DNA of 33,076 nucleotides from Agmasoma carcini (nom. nud.). Taxonomy: Eukaryota; Microsporidia; Thelohaniidae. The stretch spans positions 1-33,076 of the forward strand of contig JAOXFI010000037.1 of NCBI GenBank assembly GCA_029232285.1, in the 5' to 3' direction. The position numbers were made by a program, and so were the translations under genes. This document shows positions 1-8,065 of the stretch, one piece after another; position 1 is the stretch's first letter, and the number at the start of each line of letters is the position of its first letter. The notes beneath the pieces are model-generated. The model ran no database searches. It had not been told where the DNA came from and worked only from the letters and a program-made list of their open reading frames with translations.

Positions 1-286
1 CCTTTGTCGAATTCAGAAACATGTTTACCCATTAGGGTATTTGTTCTGTATTTTTTATTTATAGTTATACAAGGAGAAAAATATATATGGTATTTTCTTG
101 GTTTCCGGTTTTTTTATTGATTTTTAATTAAAAAATTATCAAAAGAGTTTATATAAAATTCGTGATTTAAAAAATAAAAAATGTTATAGATATACTTCTA
201 CAATTATGCTCAAATTATCTTTTATTTATAAATTAACACCTTTTAAACAAATTTTTTTGAGGTGTCCGGATTTTTTTTGGAGATTG
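1..286 (+). mobile_element. Terminal part of a degenerate Tc1/mariner-like element
   Basis: The last 100 or so bases (about 185-286) match, with substitutions, the right end of the Tc1-like element at 14227-15437 and, in reverse complement, its left end. Shared landmarks are a run like tatagatatacttc, then caattatgctc, then gtccgg followed by a T-run and a TA at 287-288. Milder similarity to the right-hand flank of that element extends leftward to about position 100. The transposase part would lie to the left of the window. I see no coding capacity in this piece. Confidence 0.6.
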
Positions 287-472
287 TATTATTTGTATTA
301 TAGGATAAGTTTCTAATCAATAAAAGTTTGTTTTTTTATAGATAAAGTATATTTAATAAATAAACATATTATTAATACTTATTGTTATTTAATATAAGCA
401 AATTTTTGATAATATAAACAAATATTTTTGTTTATTTTTAATTAGTAAGTTAGTTAATTTAAACAAATATAT

Positions 473-560
473 AAATATTATATAATTATAAAAAACATTA
501 TCAAATATTATATAATAATAAACATAATCAAATATTATATAATAATAAACATAATCAAAT
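473..560 (+). repeat. AT-rich 27-30 bp tandem repeat, three copies
   Basis: Three head-to-tail copies start with aaatattatataat at about 473, 503 and 530. The last two (27 bp each) are identical, and the first differs by a few bases. The array lies just upstream of the 593 gene. I see no other function in it. Confidence 0.7.
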
Positions 561-592
561 ATTTATAAATTTTTAACCCTTATCAATTTATT

Positions 593-1417
593 ATGATTTT
601 TTATTTTATATTAATAATGATGTGTAAAGAGTGTTTTATTTGTAAATCACCATCTATAAGAGAACTAAACCCTAAAGAAACTAAAGAAATAGTTCAAATT
701 AAAACAATTTTAAGATCAATACCTGAATTTAAGGATAATTTTGCAAAAAATTATCATTTTTATTTAGAACAAGCTAAAGTAAATAATTTAACAAAAAATT
801 TCATAAATGAAAATAAATATTATGTTTGTAAAGAATGTGAGAATGATATGTTTAATATTTTTATTGATAAAGGTTTTGAAGTTTTAAAGAAAAAAAATCA
901 AAATAAAAAAATTTTAGAAATTACTAAAAAATTGAAGAAAAAAAAAGAAAGTCTAATCAATAAATTTATTGAATCTGCAGAGGCGCAATTGGATGATGTT
1001 GATGGAGATTATAGTGACAATATTGAATTTGAATCAAATACTAACGATAATAACTCAAATCCAGACGACAGTATGGATATTAATGATCAAAGTGAATCAA
1101 AGGACAACAATGGTCAAGGTGAATCAAAGGACAACAATGGTCAAGATGAATCAAAGGACAGTAGTCAGAATGATAATAGTAATGACGACAATGGTCAAGA
1201 TGAATCAGAGGACAATAATAAGAACGACAATAATCAAAATGAAACCATTGAATTAGTTAAAGATAACCCAGGGAAAGATTGTGAATTTTTACCTTTAAAT
1301 AATACTAAAATAGAAGAAAATCAATCTAAGAATGTTTCTAATGATTCTGATATTGTAAAGGATAAAAAAAATTGTAAAATGATTGAAGATGACAATTTAA
1401 AAAAAAATAAAAATTGA
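593..1417 (+). CDS. Hypothetical protein: N-terminal cysteine-pair (zinc-like) domain, acidic repeat tail
   Basis: I do not recognise this 274-residue protein. Residues 1-10 are hydrophobic (MIFYFILIMM). Cysteine pairs follow: CKEC at about 11-14 with CK at 17-18, then about 60 residues later KYYVCKEC near 76-83. This suggests one zinc-binding domain, followed by a lysine-rich helix (about 95-125). The C-terminal half is low complexity, rich in Asp, Asn, Ser and Gln, with a tandem repeat of the type GQ-ESKDNN encoded by near-identical 27-bp units. Two downstream Met codons (617, 620) could be the true start. The signal-like aaatttttaaccc lies at 567-579, which fits 593. The spacing of the cysteines and the following helix resemble the product at 8066-8548 (see findings). 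Open frame and start context support a real gene; the function is unknown. Confidence 0.7.
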   Translation: MIFYFILIMMCKECFICKSPSIRELNPKETKEIVQIKTILRSIPEFKDNFAKNYHFYLEQAKVNNLTKNFINENKYYVCKECENDMFNIFIDKGFEVLKKKNQNKKILEITKKLKKKKESLINKFIESAEAQLDDVDGDYSDNIEFESNTNDNNSNPDDSMDINDQSESKDNNGQGESKDNNGQDESKDSSQNDNSNDDNGQDESEDNNKNDNNQNETIELVKDNPGKDCEFLPLNNTKIEENQSKNVSNDSDIVKDKKNCKMIEDDNLKKNKN

Positions 1418-2068
1418 ATTTTGATATAAAATTTTAAAAAATAGATATTATAAAATATATTAATTATATTAAAAATTAAATATTACAGAAGAAAGATCAT
1501 AAATTAAAATCAAATACTTTACTTTCATGTTATGAAATAATTATAAAAAATAATTATAAAAATCTACCAAATGAATCAACACATAAAGAAGAAAGAAAAT
1601 TTGATAAAAAGCTCTTTTATATCAAATTATATTTATCAAAATCCACCAAATGAATCAACACATAAAGAAAGAAGACAATCTGATAAAAAACCCTTTTACA
1701 TCAAATTATATTTATTAAGGCCATAATTTGCTTCTTGCATACCTTCTACGACAATATATTATAAAAATATTATCTTAAAACAATTATGTATCATTATTTA
1801 ACCCCCCTTATTGATAACAATAATATATTACTTACTTAATAAGAAATATAAAAAATTACCTATCACATCACGAAAGAACAATCAGATACTGCAAGATTAA
1901 TAATTCATTCTACATAAAGTCTATTTACGTACAACACCTTATGAGACAGCCCATTTACAATATTATATCCTATAATATATATCTTATAATATTTTATACT
2001 ATATCTCATAACATTTTATACTATATATTATATCCCATATTATAACTTATATACTTTTTTAAACTTAT
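1418..2068. other. Intergenic tract holding a tandem duplication
   Basis: AT-rich spacer between two convergent genes. Besides the 79-bp tandem duplication at 1561-1719, it shows runs of tatatta/ttatact-type simple sequence near 1960-2045. No coding frame or RNA gene was seen. Confidence 0.5.
1561..1719 (+). repeat. 79-80 bp tandem duplication
   Basis: Copy 1 (1561-1639) and copy 2 (1640-1719) share ccaccaaatgaatcaacac or a one-base variant at the start, and atcaaattatatttat near the end, with a handful of substitutions and small indels between them. The purity suggests a fairly recent duplication. Confidence 0.8.
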
Positions 2069-4138
2069 TTAATAACCATAATCAGGATTAACATAAATTA
2101 TCCCATTCTCTTCATACAAAATACCTTCATTCTCAATAAGAAATCGAACCACATTAACACACTTCTCTTGCTCTACATTTAACATCTCAGTAGTCTCAAA
2201 ACTCTCCTCCTTTAACTCTAAATATTTAATAACCAATTCACTCTCATTTAAAGAATAACTCTTAACTAAATAAATCAAAGAATCAGTCACTTTCATAAGA
2301 TCAATCTTATCTATCGAATACGTCACATTACAACTTTCATTATCATTAATCTTAACCAAATCACCCTTAATCTCTACTATAGAACTCTTAAGTAATCTAA
2401 AAGCTTCATGAACATAATTAACACTCACATATTCATCATTATGTATCTTTGCAAGTGATTCACTAAGTCTAATCATAGACTCTAAATGTCTGATAGTTAC
2501 TCTGTAATTAGACGTATTACACAAGGACTCTTGCCTTAAACTATTAAACTTACTAACTAACTCCTTCTTAGCCTCTTCAGTAATAACTGGCTTGTTATCT
2601 TTAACAAAATTCAAATACAACATAACCTCTTCAACTTCAAAAAATTTGTTTTTTTCATTATTAATTCCTAAATGATTATTCAAAATAGCTTTTGATATTT
2701 CTTTATCATTCTCTTTATCTACTTCATCAATCAATACAAAAAATAAATCAAATCGACTCATAACAGGCGCACTAAGATTAACATTCTGCTTTAATGTCTT
2801 TCTCTTATCATACCTACCCTTAACAGGATTAGATGCTGCAAGAATAGAAGTTCTAGAGTTTAAAGTAGCATTAATACCAGCCTTTGCTATCGTAATAGTC
2901 TGTTGCTCCATAGCTTCATGTATAGAAACTTGATCTTTATAAGTCATCTTATCAAACTCATCAATACAACACACACCTTGATCTGCTAACATAAGAGCAC
3001 CAGCTTCAATAGTAAAATCACCAGTTTCAGATTCTCTAACAACCGCTGCCGTCAAACCTGCTGCACTAGAACTTTTACCAGAAGTATAAACAAAATTATC
3101 TTTCAAACTCGAAACCTGCTTAAGAAATTGACTTTTAGCTGTACCAGGATCTCCAACCAATAATATATTAATATCACCTCTTAATTTAGTTTTTGAATCA
3201 GTCGTTTTAGAATTACCACCCACCAACATCAACAATATTGCATTACATATTGATTGATGACCATGAATAGACTTAAACAAGGATGATGATAGCTTATGGT
3301 ATAGATCAGGAGTGGATGCTATTTTATTAATAATCTTTCGTTCTTCATTAGTCAAATTCTTTTTTTTGGTCTCTGTCACATTAGCATACAAACAAATAAA
3401 GCTAAGTTTGTATGATAAATCTCTTTGATTAACATTTGCCTTTTTATTATCTGAAATACCCTCAGAGGCTGCCACACTTTTTTGCTTAAAAAAATTAGAC
3501 TCTGGTACTACTACTGAGTATCCTGTGAAGATTAAATTATCACCAGCTTTGATTTTCTCACATAAATCATTTCTAACAATCACTTCTAAGTTTCTAGGCA
3601 AGCTTCCCGATGGAATTTCATCTGAATTTTCTTGAACTAAAATCTTTTGCCAATTTCCAAATTCTGATTCTTTCATTTGTAATTCAAAATTCTTTCTATT
3701 TGGACAAATAACATTAGGACAAAAAAGGGGTTCTGTGTATTTATATTGTTGTTTAACGTTATCAATGAGAGTATTACACATTTTACAGATGAAAGTGGCA
3801 TTAAGAAGCTCTGGTCTGACCTGGTTCGATCTAGTTACGGTTGCTTTAAAGGAAATCAAAGTATTAAGATATTCACTTTTGATTTCCCTCATTTTCAAGT
3901 TAAGAGTTGGATTTTTAAAGCTTAGATCAAAAGTGGAATTTAAAGAATCTAATGTGAAAGAATCAAGAGCTTTCTGAAGCTTAGGAAGATTAGAACTTAC
4001 ATTTCTCTGGAATTCTGCATCTAAGTCATTTAGATTGACTGTGAATGACTTTATATCTGCTAACTTGTTATCTCTTAGAGTTTCATAGACTTTTTGATTA
4101 GATTTCAAGTAGTTTAGAAATTTTTCTTCTATATCCAT
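2069..4138 (-). CDS. MCM6: DNA replication licensing factor MCM6
   Basis: This is a subunit of the hexameric MCM2-7 replicative helicase, an AAA+ ATPase acting in the nucleus at replication origins and forks. It is 689 residues long, versus 800-1000 in animals and yeast, with most of the loss at the N terminus. What I see: a zinc finger C118-x2-C121...C140-x4-C145; Walker A GDPGTAKS (329-336); YTSGKSSSAAGLTA (351-364); Walker B CIDE (391-394); EAMEQQTITIAKAGI (408-422); and arginine finger SRFD (461-464). MCM6 is preferred over MCM5 because of the run TGDFTIEAGALMLADQGVCC, which matches the MCM6 version of this region. The Walker A loop has Gly where MCM6 usually has Ser. The ATG at 4138 follows an aaaattttttttcc tract on the coding strand, as at other starts here. 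No intron is needed. Confidence 0.95.
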   Translation of the reverse strand: MDIEEKFLNYLKSNQKVYETLRDNKLADIKSFTVNLNDLDAEFQRNVSSNLPKLQKALDSFTLDSLNSTFDLSFKNPTLNLKMREIKSEYLNTLISFKATVTRSNQVRPELLNATFICKMCNTLIDNVKQQYKYTEPLFCPNVICPNRKNFELQMKESEFGNWQKILVQENSDEIPSGSLPRNLEVIVRNDLCEKIKAGDNLIFTGYSVVVPESNFFKQKSVAASEGISDNKKANVNQRDLSYKLSFICLYANVTETKKKNLTNEERKIINKIASTPDLYHKLSSSLFKSIHGHQSICNAILLMLVGGNSKTTDSKTKLRGDINILLVGDPGTAKSQFLKQVSSLKDNFVYTSGKSSSAAGLTAAVVRESETGDFTIEAGALMLADQGVCCIDEFDKMTYKDQVSIHEAMEQQTITIAKAGINATLNSRTSILAASNPVKGRYDKRKTLKQNVNLSAPVMSRFDLFFVLIDEVDKENDKEISKAILNNHLGINNEKNKFFEVEEVMLYLNFVKDNKPVITEEAKKELVSKFNSLRQESLCNTSNYRVTIRHLESMIRLSESLAKIHNDEYVSVNYVHEAFRLLKSSIVEIKGDLVKINDNESCNVTYSIDKIDLMKVTDSLIYLVKSYSLNESELVIKYLELKEESFETTEMLNVEQEKCVNVVRFLIENEGILYEENGIIYVNPDYGY

Positions 4139-4160
4139 GGAAAAAAATTTTATTGAAAAT
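4139..4160 (-). promoter_or_regulatory. Start-proximal AAAATTTT tract of MCM6
   Basis: Read on the minus strand, the bases just before the MCM6 ATG are aaaattttttttcc. An A-run followed by a T-run abutting the ATG recurs at most recognised genes in this window and probably marks the very short microsporidian promoter/5' leader. The role is inferred from recurrence. Confidence 0.45.
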
Positions 4161-4285
4161 TTAAAAATTATAAAAAAAAGTTTTAAAAATAAAAAATTTA
4201 GTTTTGTAAAAATTCTTTGATATTTTTCATCAATTATTATATATATGTTTAAATATTACAAGGATTGTAAGAAAACTAAAATAAT

Positions 4286-4483
4286 CTTGACATGACTAAT
4301 CTGACCATGACTAATCTTGATATGACTAATCTGACCATGACCGACCACGACTGACTATGACTCATCACGACTCACCATGATTGACTAATCTTGTCTATCT
4401 AACCATTTGACCACGACTGATCATGTCTGACCATTTGACCATGACTGACTATCTAGCCATGTCTGATTATTTGACCATGCCTG
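4286..4483 (+). repeat. Degenerate tandem repeat of the GACTNACC / GACCATGACT family
   Basis: A 200-bp tract lies between the 3' end of NOG1 and the 5' end of MCM6. It is built from 9-10 base units such as tgaccatgac, tgactatgac and ctaatctgac. The same vocabulary recurs at 9612-10013 and, in reverse complement, at 8985-9255. Confidence 0.85.
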
Positions 4484-4523
4484 GAATAACAAATAAAAAC
4501 AATAAATTCTTACTAAAATTTTA

Positions 4524-5960
4524 TTATAATTCTCTGAAAAGATGTCTGGGCCTTAAATTACTTGTTCCAATGTCTCGTCTCTTCTGCTTTTTAAAGAATG
4601 GTGTCTTTTGTACTCGTTTTTCAGATTTAGGTCTAAGCTCTAACTCAGTAGGTCTCAAACGCATCGGAATTGAAGAAGCTTTGTTTTTTCTACTCGTCTC
4701 AATAGCTTTAATTCTTTCGTCATGTACCTGGGCTAACAATTCTCTATCTTCTTTAGATAGTACATCATATACACCCTCCTCTATACCATCATCTAATGCT
4801 TCTGCAAACTTAGAATCAATATTCTCATCTAAAAAGTCAATCACATTCTTACCATCCATAAATTCAGGTACTCTAACATTGATTGCTTCAACTTTATCAC
4901 CTAAAAGTGTTTTTTCGTTATATTTAGAAGGTTTAACCATGATAATTCTATCACTAGTCTTATCAGCATCCTTTAATCTATCTGCTAGCAATATTTCACA
5001 GGCTTTAGATTTTACCTCATCAACATTAAGATTATCATCAACACTCATCCTGATAGGATCATATCCATCCAAACTTGTTGTTTCTTCAGTGACCAAATCA
5101 TATTTAGAAAATACAACGATAAATTTTGAATTTAATACCCCCTTTAAGCTATTAAGTAAGTCCATCTGCTCTTCTACAGAGTGTCCACATGATTCTGATA
5201 AATCAATAAAATACAAAATGGTAGAATTTAAATGAGCAAGTGATGTGATAGTGAGCATTTCTATTTGATTTTTAGATTCTAAAGGTGTATTTAATAGTCC
5301 TGGAGTATCAAGTACTTGGAATTTGATATTATCATATATGAAATGGCCTACGAATAGACTTTTAGTAGTAAAAGCGTATTCATTGACTTCAGTCTTGGCT
5401 TTTGATATAGTTTTGACGAAAGAACTTTTTCCTGTGTTAGGAAAGCCAGAAACTAATATTGTAGGAGCATGTACATCAATACTTGGTAATCTTTGTAGAT
5501 GTTGTCTTACCTCTTCTAAAAATTTAAGGGGTGCGACTAATTTGCTACAGCATGTAGCGAATTGACCAAGAGCAGCTCTTTTGAGCTGTTTGCATCTATA
5601 TAGAGAATCGCCGTATTTTAATAATTTTAGATATTCGTTGCTTATAGTTGTGATTTTAGATGAAGCGGTATTAATTTGGCCTAAGCTTATTTTATAGTGG
5701 TCTTTGTTGTAAAGAACGCTAATTAAATCGGCGTAGAAAGGATGAATGTCTTCTAAGATTGGGAATTGTTTAACTATGTTCTTTAATCTTGAAGTGAATT
5801 CGTTAGAGCTAAATTTTATTTTGTTCATATAAAACTTTCTAATTCTTGAGATGTGATATTGTGGATGTATTTCTGTTGTTGTTCCTCTGTTAGTTTTAGA
5901 AAGACAAATATCAATTAGTTGTTTGGCTTGTGGTACTGTTTGTATATTTGATACGATCAT
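4524..5960 (-). CDS. NOG1: Nucleolar GTP-binding protein NOG1
   Basis: This is an Obg-family GTPase needed in the nucleolus for 60S ribosomal subunit assembly. It has 478 residues, against about 640 in yeast. The N-terminal helical domain (1-160) has the family's early EIHPQYHISRIRKFYMNKIK region and the LKRAALGQ segment. The GTPase domain shows G1 GFPNTGKSS (172-180), a switch region with AFTTKSL (196-202) and G3 DTPG (218-221). G4 is SKYD (285-288), where most GTPases have NKxD. The C-terminal part is shortened but keeps the basic end NLRPRHLF, which matches the family's terminal PKHLF motif. The start at 5960 gives MIVSNIQTVP, which fits the family N terminus. The neighbours MCM6 (same strand) and RPF2 (divergent) are separate units. 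RPF2 also acts in 60S assembly. Confidence 0.95.
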   Translation of the reverse strand: MIVSNIQTVPQAKQLIDICLSKTNRGTTTEIHPQYHISRIRKFYMNKIKFSSNEFTSRLKNIVKQFPILEDIHPFYADLISVLYNKDHYKISLGQINTASSKITTISNEYLKLLKYGDSLYRCKQLKRAALGQFATCCSKLVAPLKFLEEVRQHLQRLPSIDVHAPTILVSGFPNTGKSSFVKTISKAKTEVNEYAFTTKSLFVGHFIYDNIKFQVLDTPGLLNTPLESKNQIEMLTITSLAHLNSTILYFIDLSESCGHSVEEQMDLLNSLKGVLNSKFIVVFSKYDLVTEETTSLDGYDPIRMSVDDNLNVDEVKSKACEILLADRLKDADKTSDRIIMVKPSKYNEKTLLGDKVEAINVRVPEFMDGKNVIDFLDENIDSKFAEALDDGIEEGVYDVLSKEDRELLAQVHDERIKAIETSRKNKASSIPMRLRPTELELRPKSEKRVQKTPFFKKQKRRDIGTSNLRPRHLFREL

Positions 5961-6127
5961 GCTTAAAATTTTTTAATTTTTTTTATAAAAATTTTATTAA
6001 GTGAAAAAATAATAATTTTATTATAACTTAAAAAAAAATATCTTCTTATATAATAAAAAAATTCTTTCTTATATAAAAAATAATTTTTAGAACTTTTATA
6101 TTTAAAAAAAAAATTATTTCTATCCAA

Positions 6128-6784
6128 ATGGAAAATAAAAAATTATTAGCAATTGGACAAATAACCAAAGAAGTTAAAGATTTAGTTAAATTGATTGGTA
6201 ATTATCAAATAATAGACGATAGCTTTGATATAAATTATGCAGATAAGAGTATTAAGTTACTTAATAAATTTAAATGTAATTTTTTAATAAGCAACAATGA
6301 AAATATTAATAATTTGGTGATTGGTAGGATTTATGATGGAGAATATCTAGAATTATTGAATTTTACTGTAGAAGAGAGTGCTAAAGCTAGTGATGATGTT
6401 GAAATTGATAAAAAAGCAATAGTTTTATGTAATAATTTAGATCATAGGATGGAGAATCTTATGTATGATCTATTTAGTAGTAAAATTAATAGAATTAACG
6501 TTAAAGGATTGAAATATGCTTGGGTTATTAATAAGGAGGGTAATAATATTAGTATTAAGTATTATATGAATGATAAGTGTGTTGGACCATGTTTTAGACT
6601 TAAGATAGAAGAAAATTCGTACCTTTGCTCAGAGGAAAGATTTAAGAGTAGTTTATTGATTACTAAGACTAAAAAGGTTAAGAATATTTCTAAGAATGAG
6701 TTTAATGATAAAATTGGAAAGGTGCATATGGAAAGGCAAGATCTTAAAGGAATTCAACTTAAAAAGTCAAGAGGATATAAATAA
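6128..6784 (+). CDS. RPF2: Ribosome biogenesis protein RPF2 (Brix domain)
   Basis: Rpf2 works with Rrs1 to load the 5S RNP (5S rRNA, uL5, uL18) onto the 60S precursor in the nucleolus. The protein here has 218 residues, about two thirds of the human or yeast length. The middle carries Brix-like features (VIGRIYDGEYLELLNF at 64-79, VKGLKYAWVI at 125-134). The most telling part is the C terminus (181-216), with KKVKNISKNEF followed by IGKVHMERQDL and a basic end. That matches the conserved Rpf2 ending of the type KKNIS...GRIHMQKQDL. The N-terminal extension of larger Rpf2 proteins is mostly missing. The ATG at 6128 follows an A-rich tract with tatttctatcca. It is divergent from NOG1. Assignment is by recalled motif similarity; confidence is good. 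Confidence 0.85.
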   Translation: MENKKLLAIGQITKEVKDLVKLIGNYQIIDDSFDINYADKSIKLLNKFKCNFLISNNENINNLVIGRIYDGEYLELLNFTVEESAKASDDVEIDKKAIVLCNNLDHRMENLMYDLFSSKINRINVKGLKYAWVINKEGNNISIKYYMNDKCVGPCFRLKIEENSYLCSEERFKSSLLITKTKKVKNISKNEFNDKIGKVHMERQDLKGIQLKKSRGYK

Positions 6785-6813
6785 ATATATTTTAGTTAAT
6801 TTTAGTTAGAACT

Positions 6814-7226
6814 GTGGGTCTTAGTATAGGTCTAAGTTGGTCTAGTCAGCTTAGTATAGGTCTAATCAGTCAAGTCGGTCTAGTTGGTCTAGTCGGTCTA
6901 GTCGGTCTAGTTAGTCTAGTTGGTCTAGTCGGTCTAGTCGGTTTTAGTCTAGGTCTTAGTCTAGTTGGTCTAGTCGGTCTAGTCGGTCTAGTCGGTCTAG
7001 TCGGTCTAGTCGGTCTAGTCGGTCTAGTCGGTCTAGTCGGTTTTAGTCTAGGTCTTAGTCTATTCGGTTTTAGTCTATTCGGTTTTAGTCTATTCAGTTC
7101 TAGATCTAGTCGGTCCAGATCAATTCAGTTCTAGATCAATTCAGTTCTAGATCTAGTCGGTCCAGATCAATTCAGTTCTAGATCTAATCAGTTCTAGATC
7201 TAGTCGGTCCAGATCAATTCAGTTAT
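6814..7226 (+). repeat. GGTCTAGTC 9-bp minisatellite with variants
   Basis: The core at about 6870-7040 is a near-perfect head-to-tail array of ggtctagtc, interrupted twice by ggttttagtctaggtctta. The right flank (7080-7226) switches to a longer unit with cagttctagatc and cggtccagatcaatt. Because the unit is 9 bp, one frame stays open and would encode Val-Gly-Leu repeats, but it lacks an ATG. I treat it as non-coding spacer between RPF2 and the next gene. The reverse complement, gactagacc, belongs to the same GAC-type vocabulary as the other arrays. Confidence 0.9.
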
Positions 7227-7292
7227 AACTTATTTTTCTATATATCTTTATATTCTAAATTTTATTTTTTTACTTTGTTAGTAAATTTTTAT

Positions 7293-7784
7293 ATGTCTTT
7301 TGTTTATGAAGGTCAACTGCTAAGACTAAAAGATATAAACTATGATTATGTTGAAATTATATACAATAATAAATATAAATTATCAAAAAGAACACATTTA
7401 GTTGTTCCTCACAGCTTAAAGCATAAAAAAGGGCATGAACTATTTGTTTATTCCAATAATCAAGAAAAGTCAATAATTATAAAATACATAAAGAATAAAA
7501 ATATAGAATTAAGCACATATGAAGAATATAAAGATTTAGTAATAAAAAAACCAGTTGTTATTGAAACTGAAGTGTATAGAACAAGAGTTCCATTCCATAT
7601 TGTTGAGTATGTTGAAGAAGAGCATAAAATATTGAAAATAGAATTTTTTATGCAAGAAAAGTTTGAAGTGCATTCAAATGCATTAATTTATCTTAGAAAT
7701 AATGAATATGTAGTTGATAAATCAGCAACAAGATATTTAATTAAAAGTGAGAATTTACATTTTGAATTTGAAAGTAGTTGTTGA
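7293..7784 (+). CDS. Hypothetical protein, 163 residues
   Basis: I do not recognise this protein. The open frame begins at 7275, but the second Met (7293, MSFVYEGQ) directly follows taaatttttat, the start-proximal pattern seen at recognised genes here, so I chose it. The product is mixed and charged with alternating hydrophobic residues, suggesting a mainly beta structure (YDYVEIIYNN, LFVYSNNQEKSIIIKYI, ALIYLRNNEYVVD). No signal peptide or membrane span is evident. It ends FEFESSC. It lies between the 9-bp minisatellite and the GC-rich RNA candidate. Length, context and clean frame make it probably real. Confidence 0.6.
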   Translation: MSFVYEGQLLRLKDINYDYVEIIYNNKYKLSKRTHLVVPHSLKHKKGHELFVYSNNQEKSIIIKYIKNKNIELSTYEEYKDLVIKKPVVIETEVYRTRVPFHIVEYVEEEHKILKIEFFMQEKFEVHSNALIYLRNNEYVVDKSATRYLIKSENLHFEFESSC

Positions 7785-7880
7785 TTGAAATTTTAATAAA
7801 AATGTAAAAAATTATTGAAATAACCAAATTTATAAATAAAAAAATTATATAAAAATTATATATATTGATAAAATTATGTA

Positions 7881-8040
7881 TTGCCGTATGCCGGCGGTAA
7901 ACGCCTGTACTTGAGATAATATAAGTACAAGTTACGAATAGACGTTTGGGAAAGTATTATTAAGTTTATTAGTAGGACGGCGCGTGTAGGTCTGCATGTC
8001 GGAACTCGGAACTATGTTGTTAAAAGACATGACTTGGTGT
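7881..8040. ncRNA. GC-rich islet, likely structured non-coding RNA of unknown class
   Basis: About 160 bases of near-balanced composition stand out sharply from very AT-rich flanks, with no open frame across them. Helices can be drawn: gccgt (7883-7887) with acggc (7977-7981); ggcg (7893-7896) with cgcc (7902-7905), closing a gtaaa loop; gtactt (7907-7912) with aagtac (7923-7928); and catgtc (7995-8000) with gacatg (8026-8031). In AT-rich genomes such islets usually mark RNA genes. It does not look like tRNA, 5S rRNA, U2 or U6. The start (hairpin, then cctgta, then hairpin) weakly recalls the Alu domain of SRP RNA, but I could not find the conserved helix-8 sequence. RNase P or MRP RNA are also possible. 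Read on the minus strand, a T-run follows near 7867-7870. Strand and class are unresolved. Confidence 0.5.
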
Positions 8041-8065
8041 AAAAATGTATATAAAATATTATTAT

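Noticed and set aside
969..1256. 95-codon frame inside the 593 gene
   Set aside because: It is an out-of-frame reading of the acidic repeat region; composition alone keeps it open.
2069..4138. MCM5 as identity of the MCM gene
   Set aside because: The segment after the Walker A motif (FTIEAGALMLAD...CC) follows MCM6; MCM5 normally has a LEGGAMVLAD-type sequence here.
4423..5235. 270-codon plus-strand frame
   Set aside because: It is antisense to NOG1 and begins in the tandem repeat; NOG1 on the other strand explains the openness.
6814..7134. 106-codon plus-strand frame encoding Val-Gly-Leu repeats
   Set aside because: It starts at GTG, has no ATG or start signal, and is entirely made of the 9-bp minisatellite.
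7881..8040. 5S rRNA or tRNA as identity of the GC-rich islet
   Set aside because: The internal control region and helix order of 5S rRNA are absent, and no acceptor/T-arm arrangement of a tRNA fits.
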